From CAJQQY01 sp964564545 (GTDB lineage: Bacteria > Bacteroidota > Bacteroidia > Chitinophagales > Saprospiraceae): a stretch of 64,000 nucleotides of DNA. Position numbers and translations under genes: made by a program. The DNA lies in the NCBI GenBank assembly GCA_964564545.1, contig CAZMBP010000054.1:62001-126000 (forward strand), written 5' to 3'. The notes under the pieces were generated by a model, which did no database searches, was not told where the DNA came from, and worked only from the letters and a program-made list of their open reading frames with translations. Positions within the stretch are counted from its first letter, which is position 1, and each line of letters opens with the position of its first letter. Positions 16,679-24,979 of this stretch are shown in pieces.

Positions 16679-17935
16679 CTATTCAAAGTCAGGATACAAC
16701 AAATACTTCATTCTAATTTTTTTAAATGCCTCCAAATCTCTTTGCCAACTATTTCGAATTTCTTCCTCACTTTTCCCATTAATAATTTGCCATCTCAAAG
16801 TTGCACTTCCAGCCAATTTATCAAAGAATTTATTTTCTAAGAAAAAGTCTTTTTTGTTTTCAAAGTTTTCATAAAAATGCATCAAGTATCTTAAGTTCAA
16901 GCGTCCCATTTCTTGAAATTCTTCCAAATCTAAGTTCGTCAAATCATATCCATTACATTCTATTCCATCAAATTTTGGATACTTCGCCCCTGGCATTGGT
17001 TTAGGGGTAAAAGTAAAATCTCCTTGCTTAAAATCTGGATGTCCATAAATTTGAAATTGCTTATCAGTACCTCTTCCAGCACTCACGGTTGTGCCCTCAA
17101 AAAAACAAAGTGAAGGATACAAATAAATCGAACGGATATTCGGTAAGTTAGGAGAAGGCTTAATTGGTAACTCATAAAAAGTTTTGTGGTCGTAATTTCC
17201 ACATTTTATAACAGTCAAATTACATTTTACATTCCCTTTTAGCCAGCCTTCATTGTTGACCATTTGAGCGTACTCTCCTACCGTCATTCCATGTACCACA
17301 GGTATTTGATGCAATCCTATAAATGAAGAATATTCTTTTTTCAAAACTGGCCCATCTACATAATGACCATTTGGATTTGGACGATCTAAGACCATAAATT
17401 CAACATTATTTTCAGCGCAGGCTTCCATCACATAACTCATCGAAGATATGTAGGTATAAAATCTTGCGCCCACATCTTGAATATCAAAAACTACAATATC
17501 TATTCCTCGCAAATGTTCTACACTTGGTTTTTTATCTTTTCCATAAAGAGAAATTAAAGGGATACCAGTTTTAGCATCTTTTCCATCTTTCACAAGCTCC
17601 CCTGCATCTGCTTGACCTCGAAACCCATGCTCTGGTGCAAATATTTTTTTTATGGAAATTCCTTGTTTTAACAATGTATCTACAAGATGTGTTTCATCAA
17701 CCAAAGAAGTTTGATTAACGAGAAGAGCTACATTCTTATCTTTCAACATAGGAAGATATTCTTTAAACTGATTTGCTCCTGGGTAGATTTTTAAATCAAC
17801 TGTGAGGTCACCACCAATTATCTCTTCAATAGGTTCTTCTTCTATTTTTGTATCTGTTTTTTCATCCTCACATTTTGTCGCAGTCAAAACAAGGAATAAA
17901 AGAAAAAGCATTGGGATTTTCATTTTTAAAATCAT
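16679..17935 (-). CDS. namZ: NamZ-like exo-beta-N-acetylmuramidase (DUF1343)
   Basis: 418 residues. After a hydrophobic leader (an alternative start at 17923 gives MKIPMLFLLFLVLTATKC, possibly a lipoprotein signal) the whole protein matches DUF1343. Landmarks are NVALLVNQTSLV, IFAPEHGFRGQADAGE, DIVVFDIQDVGARFYTYIS, MVLDRPNPNG and FEGTTVSAGRGTDK. The family includes characterised NamZ enzymes that remove terminal N-acetylmuramic acid from peptidoglycan fragments, which suggests periplasmic cell-wall recycling or scavenging. No murein-recycling neighbours are present, so the substrate rests on family membership. Confidence 0.88.
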   Translation of the reverse strand: MILKMKIPMLFLLFLVLTATKCEDEKTDTKIEEEPIEEIIGGDLTVDLKIYPGANQFKEYLPMLKDKNVALLVNQTSLVDETHLVDTLLKQGISIKKIFAPEHGFRGQADAGELVKDGKDAKTGIPLISLYGKDKKPSVEHLRGIDIVVFDIQDVGARFYTYISSMSYVMEACAENNVEFMVLDRPNPNGHYVDGPVLKKEYSSFIGLHQIPVVHGMTVGEYAQMVNNEGWLKGNVKCNLTVIKCGNYDHKTFYELPIKPSPNLPNIRSIYLYPSLCFFEGTTVSAGRGTDKQFQIYGHPDFKQGDFTFTPKPMPGAKYPKFDGIECNGYDLTNLDLEEFQEMGRLNLRYLMHFYENFENKKDFFLENKFFDKLAGSATLRWQIINGKSEEEIRNSWQRDLEAFKKIRMKYLLYPDFE

Positions 17936-17958
17936 AGTGTTAGATTTGTTTTATCAAA

Positions 17959-18017
17959 AAAAACGCAGGGTCATTTTATATTTTTCTAATCGAAAATGTG
18001 AAGGGCGCTGCGTTTTT
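17959..18017. repeat. Terminator-like hairpin in a divergent intergenic region
   Basis: AAAAACGCAG (17959-17968) pairs with CTGCGTTTTT (18008-18017), and CATTTT/AAAATG pairs inside. T-runs follow in both orientations, yet the flanking genes diverge, so neither needs a terminator here. Confidence 0.5.
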
Positions 18018-18052
18018 TATTCGTAGCGAATTGTTACGAAAATTAATTTTTT

Positions 18053-19444
18053 ATGAAAAAAAAATATGCCATCATAGATATCGAGACCACAGGTGGTCGA
18101 GCAGCTCGTGAGAAAATCACCGAGATCGCTATCATCCTACATGATGGTGAAAAGATCATCGACCAATGGGAAACACTTCTGAATCCTGAAAGATCGATAC
18201 CATATAACATCACACAAATTACGGGAATTACTGACGAAATGGTAGCCGATGCACCTAAGTTTTTTGAAGTAGCAAAGAAGATTGTGGAGATGACTGAAGG
18301 AGCTATTTTTGTGGCTCATAATGTTCGTTTTGATTATGGATTTATTCGAGAAGAGTTTCGTAGATTAGGTTTTACTTATATGCGAAAACAGTTGTGTACT
18401 GTGCGTTTGAGCCGAAAAGCATTTCCTGGATTAAAGTCATATGCTTTAGGAAATTTGATCAAGCATTTTGGTATAAAGGTAAATGCTCGACATAGAGCGA
18501 TGGCTGACACAGCTGCAACTGTCGAGATTCTAGAGATGATTTTTCAAAAAGAAAAAAGTGAAGAAGATGTGATTGACATGATTAATTTAGGAGTCAAAGA
18601 ATCCAAGTTACCTGTCAATATTACTATGGAAAAACTACATGAATTGCCCGAAGAAACAGGAGTTTATTATTTCCTAGATAAAGATCAAAATGTGATGTAT
18701 GTGGGGAAAAGTATCAATATCAAAAAAAGGATAGTTGAACACTTCACTTCCAAAACTGACAAAGCTTATAAACTTCAAAAATACGTTCACGACATCACTT
18801 ACGAAATTACAGGAAGTGAACTAGTAGCTTTACTTTTTGAATCACATGAAATTAAAAGACTTCTCCCTCCTATTAATAAAGCACAACGAAGTCGTTTTTT
18901 CCCATATGTTTTATTTGAGTATGAAAACCAAAACGGCTACCGATGTTTAAGTTTTGCCAAAGTAAAAGCCAAGGATCGGAAGAAATTAAATGTGCTTCGA
19001 GAATTTCCTAATTTGAATTCTGCTAAAGGAATGATGACTCGATTGATTCAACAATTTGAGTTATGTCAAAGTCTATGCAGTATCGATAATACTGGTGGTC
19101 CATGTTTTTATTATCACCTTCATAAATGCAAAGGTGCCTGCATTGGAGAGGAATCTCCTGAAGATTATAACGAACGAGTTAAGATGGTAACTGATGCAGT
19201 AAAAATTGATTTCGAAGATAATTTTTTCATCATTGATAGAGGAAGAGAAAATGATGAACGGTCGATTGTTTTGGTAGAAGATGGAATTTACCGAGGATTT
19301 GGCTATGTGAGTTTGGACGAATTGGATGGACATCCTGATGAATTAAAAGATGCTATAAAGCCTCTCAAACATCATCCTGAGGTGGTAAAAATTATTCATT
19401 CATTTTTGAGTAAGGATAAGAAGTTGAAGACGCTGACTTTTTAA
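18053..19444 (+). CDS. DnaQ-like exonuclease / GIY-YIG / UvrC-like fusion nuclease
   Basis: 463 residues in three parts. Residues 1-175 are a DEDDh 3'-5' exonuclease like the DNA polymerase III epsilon subunit (D9 and E11 in IDIETTGG, HNVRFDYGFIREEF, HRAMADTAATVEIL). About 200-280 is a GIY-YIG endonuclease domain (TGVYYFLDK, VMYVGKSINIKKRI). The remainder resembles the UvrC region after the nuclease, with a cysteine-containing stretch (CQSLCSIDNTGGPCFYYHLH, then KCKGAC). Such proteins occur in Bacteroidota and Actinobacteria and resemble Cho/UvrC repair nucleases. A role in DNA repair is inferred. The gene stands alone. Confidence 0.88.
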   Translation: MKKKYAIIDIETTGGRAAREKITEIAIILHDGEKIIDQWETLLNPERSIPYNITQITGITDEMVADAPKFFEVAKKIVEMTEGAIFVAHNVRFDYGFIREEFRRLGFTYMRKQLCTVRLSRKAFPGLKSYALGNLIKHFGIKVNARHRAMADTAATVEILEMIFQKEKSEEDVIDMINLGVKESKLPVNITMEKLHELPEETGVYYFLDKDQNVMYVGKSINIKKRIVEHFTSKTDKAYKLQKYVHDITYEITGSELVALLFESHEIKRLLPPINKAQRSRFFPYVLFEYENQNGYRCLSFAKVKAKDRKKLNVLREFPNLNSAKGMMTRLIQQFELCQSLCSIDNTGGPCFYYHLHKCKGACIGEESPEDYNERVKMVTDAVKIDFEDNFFIIDRGRENDERSIVLVEDGIYRGFGYVSLDELDGHPDELKDAIKPLKHHPEVVKIIHSFLSKDKKLKTLTF

Positions 19445-19454
19445 ACCAAATACA

Positions 19455-19686
19455 ACCCCTGTCCCCTAAAGGGGAACGAAAAATTTAATCTTGTTTTTAA
19501 TTATTGAGCATTGTTTCTTTTTAGAAAAAAGTATTTGAATTTTAGAAAAAAGAGAAAGCCCATTTTTCAAATTAATGAAAAATGGGCTTTTATACTTCAA
19601 GAAGTAACAATGCTCTTACAAAAAACTAAAAGCAAAATAGTTACTCCTAATTTAACCATTCACGTTCCCCTTTAGGGGACAGGGGT
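19455..19686. repeat. Nested intergenic inverted repeat, family C, with central terminator
   Basis: Outer arms of 24 bp pair perfectly (19455-19478 with 19663-19686). An inner pair GAGCATTGTT (19506-19515) / AACAATGCTC follows, and at the centre is a 15-bp terminator stem. The arms match the family C element at 9984-10113. The element fills the gap between convergent genes. Confidence 0.75.
19555..19590. terminator. Bidirectional intrinsic terminator
   Basis: A perfect 15-bp stem, AAAGCCCATTTTTCA (19555-19569) with its complement (19576-19590), loop AATTAA. It is A-rich before and T-rich after, so it can serve both convergent genes. Confidence 0.75.
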
Positions 19687-19697
19687 TTAACAGGGGT

Positions 19698-21329
19698 TTA
19701 ATCATCCCCCAAAAACGGATATCTATAATCCTTAGCAGGAACCAAAGTTTCCTTAATCGTTCGAGGAGACAACCATCTGTACATATTCAAAATCGAACCA
19801 GCTTTATCATTCGTTCCTGAAGCTCTTGCTCCCCCGAAAGGCTGCTGACCAACAACTGCACCAGTAGGTTTATCATTCATATAAAAATTACCAGCTGCAT
19901 TTCTTAATGCCTCAAAAGCAACATTTAAAGCTGTTCTTTCTTTGGCAAAAATAGCACCTGTCAAAGCATATGGAGAAGTAGTGTCTACCAATTTCAAAGT
20001 CTTTTCGAAATCTTTGTCATTGTAAACATATACTGTCAACACAGGGCCAAAAATCTCTTCTTCCATAGTCGTGTATCGTGGGTCTGTTGTCAAAATCACA
20101 GTTGGTTCAATGAAGTAACCTTCTTTTTTACTGTAACCTCCACCCATGATTACTTTAGCTTTTTTATCCTTTTTAGCTTGAGCAATATAGTTAGTGATTT
20201 TATTAAAAGCACGCTCGTCAATTACAGCATTAATGAAGTTAGAAAAATCCTCAGGAGATCCCATACTCATATCTTCCAAATCAGCTGCCATGAATTTCTC
20301 AACTTTGCTCCAAAGACTTTTAGGAATGTATGCTCTTGAAGAAGCAGAACATTTCTGACCTTGGAATTCGAAAGAACCTCGAACCATTGCTGTTGCCACT
20401 TCTTTAGCATCAGCTGAAGGATGAGCTACGATAAAATCTTTACCTCCAGTCTCTCCTACTATTCTTGGGTAAGTTTTATATTTCCCAATATTATTTCCGA
20501 TCGTTTTCCAAAGGTGTTTGAAAACTCCAGTTGAACCTGTGAAGTGCAATCCTGCAAAATCAGGATGATTAAAAATAATATCACCAGCAACTGGTCCATC
20601 TACATGCACCAAATTAATTACCCCTGGAGGCAATCCTGCTGCTTCAAAAATTTCCATAATTACTTGAGCTGAATAAATTTGAGTCTCAGCAGCTTTCCAT
20701 ACAATTGTATTTCCAAGCATTGCTGGAGCAGCACATAAGTTACCTGCAATCGAAGTAAAATTAAATGGAGAAATCGCAAATACAAATCCTTCCAATGGAC
20801 GGTATTCCATTCTATTCCAAATCCCTGGAACACTTTCTGGCTGTTGCATGTAAATGTCAGTCATAAACTGAACATTGTATCTCAAGAAATCACAAAATTC
20901 TGCAACTGCATCAATCTCTGCTTGGAAAGCATTTTTAGATTGAGCTAACATTGTTGCAGCATTCATTTTTGCTCGATATGGTCCAGACAATAAATCAGCC
21001 GCTTTCAAAAAGATAGAAGCTCTATCTTGCCAAGGCATGTTTTCCCAATCTTTTTTAGCAGCTAATGCAGCATTGATTGCTTTGGTAACATGTGTTCCAT
21101 CTCCTTTTGAGAATGTTCCCAATACATGATTAATCTCATGTGGTGGGCGCATTTCTACTTTGTTTTTAGTATTTATTTTTTTCCCTCCGATGTACATCGG
21201 AACATTTATCTTTTTTGATTTTAAAGTTTTAAGCATCCGCTTTAACTCTTCTCTTTCTGGAGAACCAGGAGCGTAATTCAAAACTTTTTCATTTACCGCA
21301 ATCGGTAATTCATAAATTGCATTTGACAT
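19698..21329 (-). CDS. pruA: L-glutamate gamma-semialdehyde (P5C) dehydrogenase
   Basis: 543 residues, the usual length of single-domain delta-1-pyrroline-5-carboxylate dehydrogenase. It contains the NAD-binding core ISPFNFTSIAGN, the catalytic glutamate in GETGGKDFIV, the catalytic cysteine in GQKCSASSRAYIP and the EEEIFGPVLTVYVY loop. It oxidises glutamate semialdehyde to glutamate in proline degradation. No proline dehydrogenase (putA/prodh) gene is adjacent. A TACATTTG box at 21367-21374 lies 38 bases before the start. Confidence 0.95.
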   Translation of the reverse strand: MSNAIYELPIAVNEKVLNYAPGSPEREELKRMLKTLKSKKINVPMYIGGKKINTKNKVEMRPPHEINHVLGTFSKGDGTHVTKAINAALAAKKDWENMPWQDRASIFLKAADLLSGPYRAKMNAATMLAQSKNAFQAEIDAVAEFCDFLRYNVQFMTDIYMQQPESVPGIWNRMEYRPLEGFVFAISPFNFTSIAGNLCAAPAMLGNTIVWKAAETQIYSAQVIMEIFEAAGLPPGVINLVHVDGPVAGDIIFNHPDFAGLHFTGSTGVFKHLWKTIGNNIGKYKTYPRIVGETGGKDFIVAHPSADAKEVATAMVRGSFEFQGQKCSASSRAYIPKSLWSKVEKFMAADLEDMSMGSPEDFSNFINAVIDERAFNKITNYIAQAKKDKKAKVIMGGGYSKKEGYFIEPTVILTTDPRYTTMEEEIFGPVLTVYVYNDKDFEKTLKLVDTTSPYALTGAIFAKERTALNVAFEALRNAAGNFYMNDKPTGAVVGQQPFGGARASGTNDKAGSILNMYRWLSPRTIKETLVPAKDYRYPFLGDD

Positions 21330-21366
21330 AATTGTATACTTTTATTTGGTGGTCAAAAATTCGGTG

Positions 21367-21374
21367 CAAATGTA
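21367..21374 (-). promoter_or_regulatory. Candidate -7 box of pruA
   Basis: TACATTTG followed by CACC on the minus strand, matching the TTTGCA(C) context seen before lpdA, btuB and aroC. No -33 TTG is visible. Confidence 0.45.
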
Positions 21375-21488
21375 TTAATTTTATTGGAAATAAATTGATA
21401 AGAATCCAACGGATTGGAATGTATTTTTTTAGATAAAAGATCTTATCGCAATAATTCATTTCAAGAAATATCTTATTTTAAAATGGCC

Positions 21489-21496
21489 TATCTTTG
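21489..21496 (+). promoter_or_regulatory. Candidate -7 box before the 21536 gene
   Basis: TATCTTTG fits TAnnTTTG, 40 bases before the TTG start at 21536. No -33 element is seen. Confidence 0.4.
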
Positions 21497-21535
21497 TGAT
21501 AAGAAAATTAGTTTTAAATTAACTTAAAATAGAAA

Positions 21536-21931
21536 TTGAATAAATTCAATCACATAAAAAATCATTGCAATTTTTGGGTGATTCAGTTCACTCTGTTTAT
21601 AAGTGTTTTTGCTTTTACTGGTTACAATGCAAAAGCTGAACTTCCAATTTCTGACTCTGCTCAAACTGAATTAGTACTTGCAAAAAAGAAGGTTTCTACA
21701 AAAGTTATTTCCTTAAAAAAAGCAATTGCAACTTTTTCTGTTTGTTGTTCCTTACCGAAACAGTTTAGATTTCAAAAAGTTGAATTATTAAATTATCACC
21801 ATCTTTTAATTGTAAAACTTAAAGCTGTTTTCTTAAAATATATTTCTTACCCAAAACCAAATTTCCTTTTTCTAAAAAGAAATATTGCAGCTTCTTTAGA
21901 AATAGAATTACCTGCCTTTTCAATTCTATAA
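21536..21931 (+). CDS. Hypothetical small exported or membrane protein (TTG start)
   Basis: 131 residues from a TTG at 21536. An N-terminal hydrophobic stretch (about 14-30, FWVIQFTLFISVFAFTGY) ends NAKAEL and could be a signal peptide. The rest is basic and contains no domain I recognise. A -7 box lies upstream and the frame is uninterrupted on its strand, but the protein has weak conservation cues, so it may be a fast-evolving or spurious gene. Confidence 0.4.
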   Translation: MNKFNHIKNHCNFWVIQFTLFISVFAFTGYNAKAELPISDSAQTELVLAKKKVSTKVISLKKAIATFSVCCSLPKQFRFQKVELLNYHHLLIVKLKAVFLKYISYPKPNFLFLKRNIAASLEIELPAFSIL

Positions 21932-21971
21932 TTTTCAGACAAAACATTTATTAAATTATTATCCATGAGTC

Positions 21972-22121
21972 GTGGTGTATTCTACGTAATGGTCTGCTTT
22001 AGCTGACCTAAAAAAAGAGCGAAGCGAATTAAAAAATTGCCTGAGTTTTTTGAAGGGAAAAATCGCTTTGCGTTTTCTTCAGGTCAGCTAAAGCAGACCA
22101 CTACGTAGCTGTATACCCCAC
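21972..22121. repeat. Intergenic inverted repeat, family D (GGTCTGCTTTAGCTGACCT)
   Basis: About 150 bp with arms of about 40 bp. GGTCTGCTTTAGCTGACCT (from 21991) pairs perfectly with AGGTCAGCTAAAGCAGACC (to 22099). The match continues outward through TACGTA and GTGG(T/G)GTAT, and inward through GCGAAGCGA. A second copy lies at 38293-38428. It ends 13 bases before the small gene at 22134. Confidence 0.8.
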
Positions 22122-22133
22122 AATATTTTAGAT

Positions 22134-22313
22134 ATGAAAAAATTAAAAAGAATGCTAAAGTTAATTGCATTTGTATGCCTATTATTTTTAGCCTGTTTTG
22201 GTATAGGATTAAGTGGTGGAGTTCCAATTCCGCCGATCAATAAAAAGAAAGATCCTGCAGAAGTCACCGATGAACAAGTTGATGTTGAACAAGAAGAAGC
22301 TGAACTTAAATAA
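22134..22313 (+). CDS. Small single-membrane-segment protein
   Basis: 59 residues. A basic start, MKKLKRMLKLIAF, is followed by a hydrophobic segment (VCLLFLACFGIGLSGG, about 14-29), then VPIPPINKKKDP and a very acidic tail (EVTDEQVDVEQEEAELK). A strong terminator follows directly, which supports it as a real gene. C21 in FLAC could be a lipidation site, but the residues around it are also compatible with a membrane anchor. Function unknown. Confidence 0.65.
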   Translation: MKKLKRMLKLIAFVCLLFLACFGIGLSGGVPIPPINKKKDPAEVTDEQVDVEQEEAELK

Positions 22314-22315
22314 GC

Positions 22316-22352
22316 AAAAGCGATGTTGATTAGTCAACATCGCTTTTATTTT
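22316..22352. terminator. Intrinsic terminator after the small gene
   Basis: A 14-bp perfect stem (22316-22329 with 22334-22347), loop TTAG, followed by a T-rich run. It lies between convergent genes and may also serve coaD. Confidence 0.8.
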
Positions 22353-22383
22353 TTTTTATCCTAAAGGTCTTTTAAAAGAAAAT

Positions 22384-22845
22384 TCAAATCTTTGGTTCGA
22401 TTACTGTCGGAATAAATGGAGTAGCATCTCCACCACCTTTAATTATTTCCCGAACAATGGTACTACTAATATGTGAATACTCTGGTCGTGAAATTAAAAA
22501 AATCGTTTCCAATCCATCACCAACTATATCGTTCAATTGAGAGATGGTTTTTTCGTAATCAAAATCAGAAGAATTTCGAAGTCCACGAAGTAAATAACGA
22601 GCTCCTATTTTTTGACAAAAATGTGCTGTCAAATTTTGAAAAGAAGCTACCTCAACTTTGGATTCATCTGCAAAGACTGTTTCCAACCAACCCAATCTAG
22701 TTTCTAAAGGAAATAAATATCTCTTCTGTGTATTCACACCAACTGCAACTACAATTTTATCAAAAAGAGGTAAGGCTCTTTTCACCAAATCAACATGACC
22801 TATTGTAATTGGATCGAAAGAACCAGGGAAGACAGCAATTTTCAT
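22384..22845 (-). CDS. coaD: Phosphopantetheine adenylyltransferase
   Basis: 153 residues from the ATG at 22845, which puts the start directly before KIAVFPGSFDPITIGH, the nucleotidyltransferase signature with H17. An in-frame start at 22875 would add ten residues encoded by a family G repeat and is rejected. The second signature, ISSTIVRE, is at about 126-133. The enzyme transfers AMP from ATP to 4'-phosphopantetheine, the penultimate step of coenzyme A synthesis. Length is normal for the family. Confidence 0.95.
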   Translation of the reverse strand: MKIAVFPGSFDPITIGHVDLVKRALPLFDKIVVAVGVNTQKRYLFPLETRLGWLETVFADESKVEVASFQNLTAHFCQKIGARYLLRGLRNSSDFDYEKTISQLNDIVGDGLETIFLISRPEYSHISSTIVREIIKGGGDATPFIPTVIEPKI

Positions 22846-22867
22846 ATTCGTTTTGTTTTGTTTTTGT

Positions 22868-22934
22868 TTCACCACAGATTACACGAATTTTCTAAGATTA
22901 ATCTATTAATGGTACCTGTGAAAATTTGTGGTGA
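22868..22934. repeat. Intergenic inverted repeat, family G (TTCACCACA)
   Basis: TTCACCACAGATTACACG (from 22868) faces AATTTGTGGTGAA (to 22934); an inner ATTTTC/GAAAAT also pairs. It is related to 16607-16672 and fills the gap upstream of coaD. Confidence 0.6.
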
Positions 22935-22944
22935 ATATCTAAAA

Positions 22945-23505
22945 TTATCTATTAACATTTCCATCACCTGAAAGTAAACTAAATGAATCCAAAAATTTAT
23001 CAATTTGAAGATTCATTCCTTTTTCTTTGAGAGAAATAACTTGAATGGAATAGTATCTATTTTTCACTAAAAATGATTTTGTTTTTATCAGAGCTTTACC
23101 CTCATTATAATCAACTCGCCAAAGTCTTCCTGGAAATTCATTCATCGCAATTTCAGAAGAGTAACTCAATTCCCCTTTTACACTTTCGACTGCAGTTTCC
23201 ACAGTTGTTTTAAAAAAATCTTCCACCAGCTCGGTACTATCTGAATGAATCGAATATTTCGGATAATCTACATAACTTACCATGTAAACTAAATTATCAG
23301 GATTTTTCTCGGTAGGTTGATGAAGGAAAGTAATATAATTTAACTCCCCAATTTCAGTTTTGATGGGGTTTTCTTTTTGAACCATTTCACCTGGTGTAAG
23401 TACTTTAAATTTTCCATCGAAAGATTGGAATACATCCCAACTCGCTTGAGCAATTGTTAGGCTCAAAAATGAAAAGTAAAGTAAGCATGTGGTAATTTTT
23501 CTCAT
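22945..23505 (-). CDS. Secreted protein of unknown function
   Basis: 186 residues with a signal peptide (about 1-19, ending IAQ). The mature part, WDVFQSFDGKFKVLTPGEM onward, looks like a PsbP/DUF1795-type alpha-beta fold common in Bacteroidota: a short beta hairpin, VYMVSYVDYP, and a final RYYSIQVISLK strand. No active site is evident. A -7 box (TACATTTG, 23565-23572) lies upstream. It may be cotranscribed with coaD, although a family G repeat lies between. Confidence 0.65.
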   Translation of the reverse strand: MRKITTCLLYFSFLSLTIAQASWDVFQSFDGKFKVLTPGEMVQKENPIKTEIGELNYITFLHQPTEKNPDNLVYMVSYVDYPKYSIHSDSTELVEDFFKTTVETAVESVKGELSYSSEIAMNEFPGRLWRVDYNEGKALIKTKSFLVKNRYYSIQVISLKEKGMNLQIDKFLDSFSLLSGDGNVNR

Positions 23506-23564
23506 AGTAAAATTGGGTTAAGGGTATTTGTCATTTGGGATGTTAAGAGAATTCTTTGAAGACT

Positions 23565-23572
23565 CAAATGTA
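23565..23572 (-). promoter_or_regulatory. Candidate -7 box of the 23505 gene
   Basis: TACATTTG on the minus strand, 60 bases before the start. No -33 TTG is seen. The rest of 23573-23755 shows nothing else recognisable. Confidence 0.35.
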
Positions 23573-23755
23573 AATCTACCTCTTGAAACGAATACTTTTA
23601 AATTTTCGTTTGTTTTTTTTGTAAAATTGGGATTGGAAATGAAAACATGTAAATTACATTTTCATTTTCCATTTAAATAAATAACTCATAAAATACATAT
23701 CCCAAAGAATCAGTTTGATTATTAAAATTAAAAATACCACACCGTTTATCTATCT

Positions 23756-24925
23756 ATGAAATTTTTGATTCGCTTTTCTGTCCTATTTTTTCTTCTAGCA
23801 TTCATTGGATGCGAAAGTGATAACACCAATGAAAATGGTGTTACTCCTGGGAATACTGCTTCTGAATTACCACCAGAAGAGGAGGATTTTGAGGAAGAAA
23901 AATACAAATGGGGATATATTAATAAAACTGGACAAGTGGTCATCAAAGACAGATTTGATGATGCTCGAAATTTCAAAGAGGGTCTAGCTGTCATCCGGAA
24001 AAAAGGAAAATGGGGTTTCATCAACAAAAAAGGAGAAGAAATTATTCCTGCTCAATTTAAAGCTGCATGGTCATTTTCAGAGGGAGTAGCTCGGGTGTTG
24101 ACTTTTGATAATAAAATGGGGTTTATTGATCCAAAAGGGAATTTTAGCATACAACCAGAGTTTGATTTAGTAGAAGATTTTCATGAAGGCATGGCTCGTT
24201 TTTTTGAATTAGGTGGTTTTGGATTTATCAATAAAAAGGGAAAAAAGGTAATCAAACCAAACTTTGATCAAGCTTCAAATTTTAAAAATGGTTTAGCCAA
24301 AGTCAAATATCTAGGAAAATACGGAATGATTGATCAGCAAGGAAAAATAGCGATTCCTCATCAATTTGAACATTTAGGTTATTTTAAAAATAAAATTGCC
24401 AAAGCTCGAAAAAATGGAAAGTATGGCTTCATTGATTCAAAAGGAGAATGGATTGTTGAACCCATTTTTGATAATGCTAGGGATTTTGAAAATGGACTTG
24501 CTCCGGTTAAGAAAAATGGAAAATTTGGATTGATCAATTTACAAAATGAATTTATGGTGCCAAATGAATATGATGAAATTTGGTACGCTGGAAATAACTT
24601 TTGGGCAACCGTCAAAAATCAAAAATATAATTATATCCCGAGTGATGGAACTGCCATCATTGCCAAAGATTATGATATGCTCTACAGTTATTCAGAAAAC
24701 CGTGCAGGGTATAATGAAGGATACCTTTGGGGCTTTTTGGATGAAAATGGGAAAGCAATTACTCCTGCTCATTTTGGATTAGTTTGGGACTTCAAGGAAG
24801 GGTTAGCACGAGCAGCATTTCGAGATGGAATTGGTTTTATAAATCCAAAAGGAGAATTGGTTTTAGAGCCGAGGTGGAAAGATGCCAGAGATTTTTCGGA
24901 GGGGTTGGCGAGGGTGCAACTTTAA
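23756..24925 (+). CDS. WG-repeat lipoprotein
   Basis: 389 residues. A lipoprotein signal peptide ends FIGC, followed by an acidic linker. The remainder is about ten WG (KWG-type) repeats of 35-40 residues, for example YKWGYINKTGQVVI, KWGFINKKGEEIIPAQF and YGFIDSKGEWIVEPIFD. WG repeats form a beta structure thought to mediate binding; no enzyme activity is known. Lipid anchoring to the outer membrane is expected. The next gene, also a lipoprotein, follows after 54 bases and may be in the same transcript. Confidence 0.88.
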   Translation: MKFLIRFSVLFFLLAFIGCESDNTNENGVTPGNTASELPPEEEDFEEEKYKWGYINKTGQVVIKDRFDDARNFKEGLAVIRKKGKWGFINKKGEEIIPAQFKAAWSFSEGVARVLTFDNKMGFIDPKGNFSIQPEFDLVEDFHEGMARFFELGGFGFINKKGKKVIKPNFDQASNFKNGLAKVKYLGKYGMIDQQGKIAIPHQFEHLGYFKNKIAKARKNGKYGFIDSKGEWIVEPIFDNARDFENGLAPVKKNGKFGLINLQNEFMVPNEYDEIWYAGNNFWATVKNQKYNYIPSDGTAIIAKDYDMLYSYSENRAGYNEGYLWGFLDENGKAITPAHFGLVWDFKEGLARAAFRDGIGFINPKGELVLEPRWKDARDFSEGLARVQL

Positions 24926-24979
24926 GCTTCAATAAAAAATAACAATACATTTACAATAAATAAAATCACATTTTTAAAC

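Noticed and set aside
22846..22875. Ten-residue N-terminal extension of CoaD
   Set aside because: It is encoded by the edge of a family G repeat, and the nucleotidyltransferase motif must begin near the N-terminus.
23756..24925. Repeated DNA in the WG gene as a CRISPR-like array
   Set aside because: The periodicity follows codons of WG protein repeats with variable sequence; there are no constant repeats with unique spacers.
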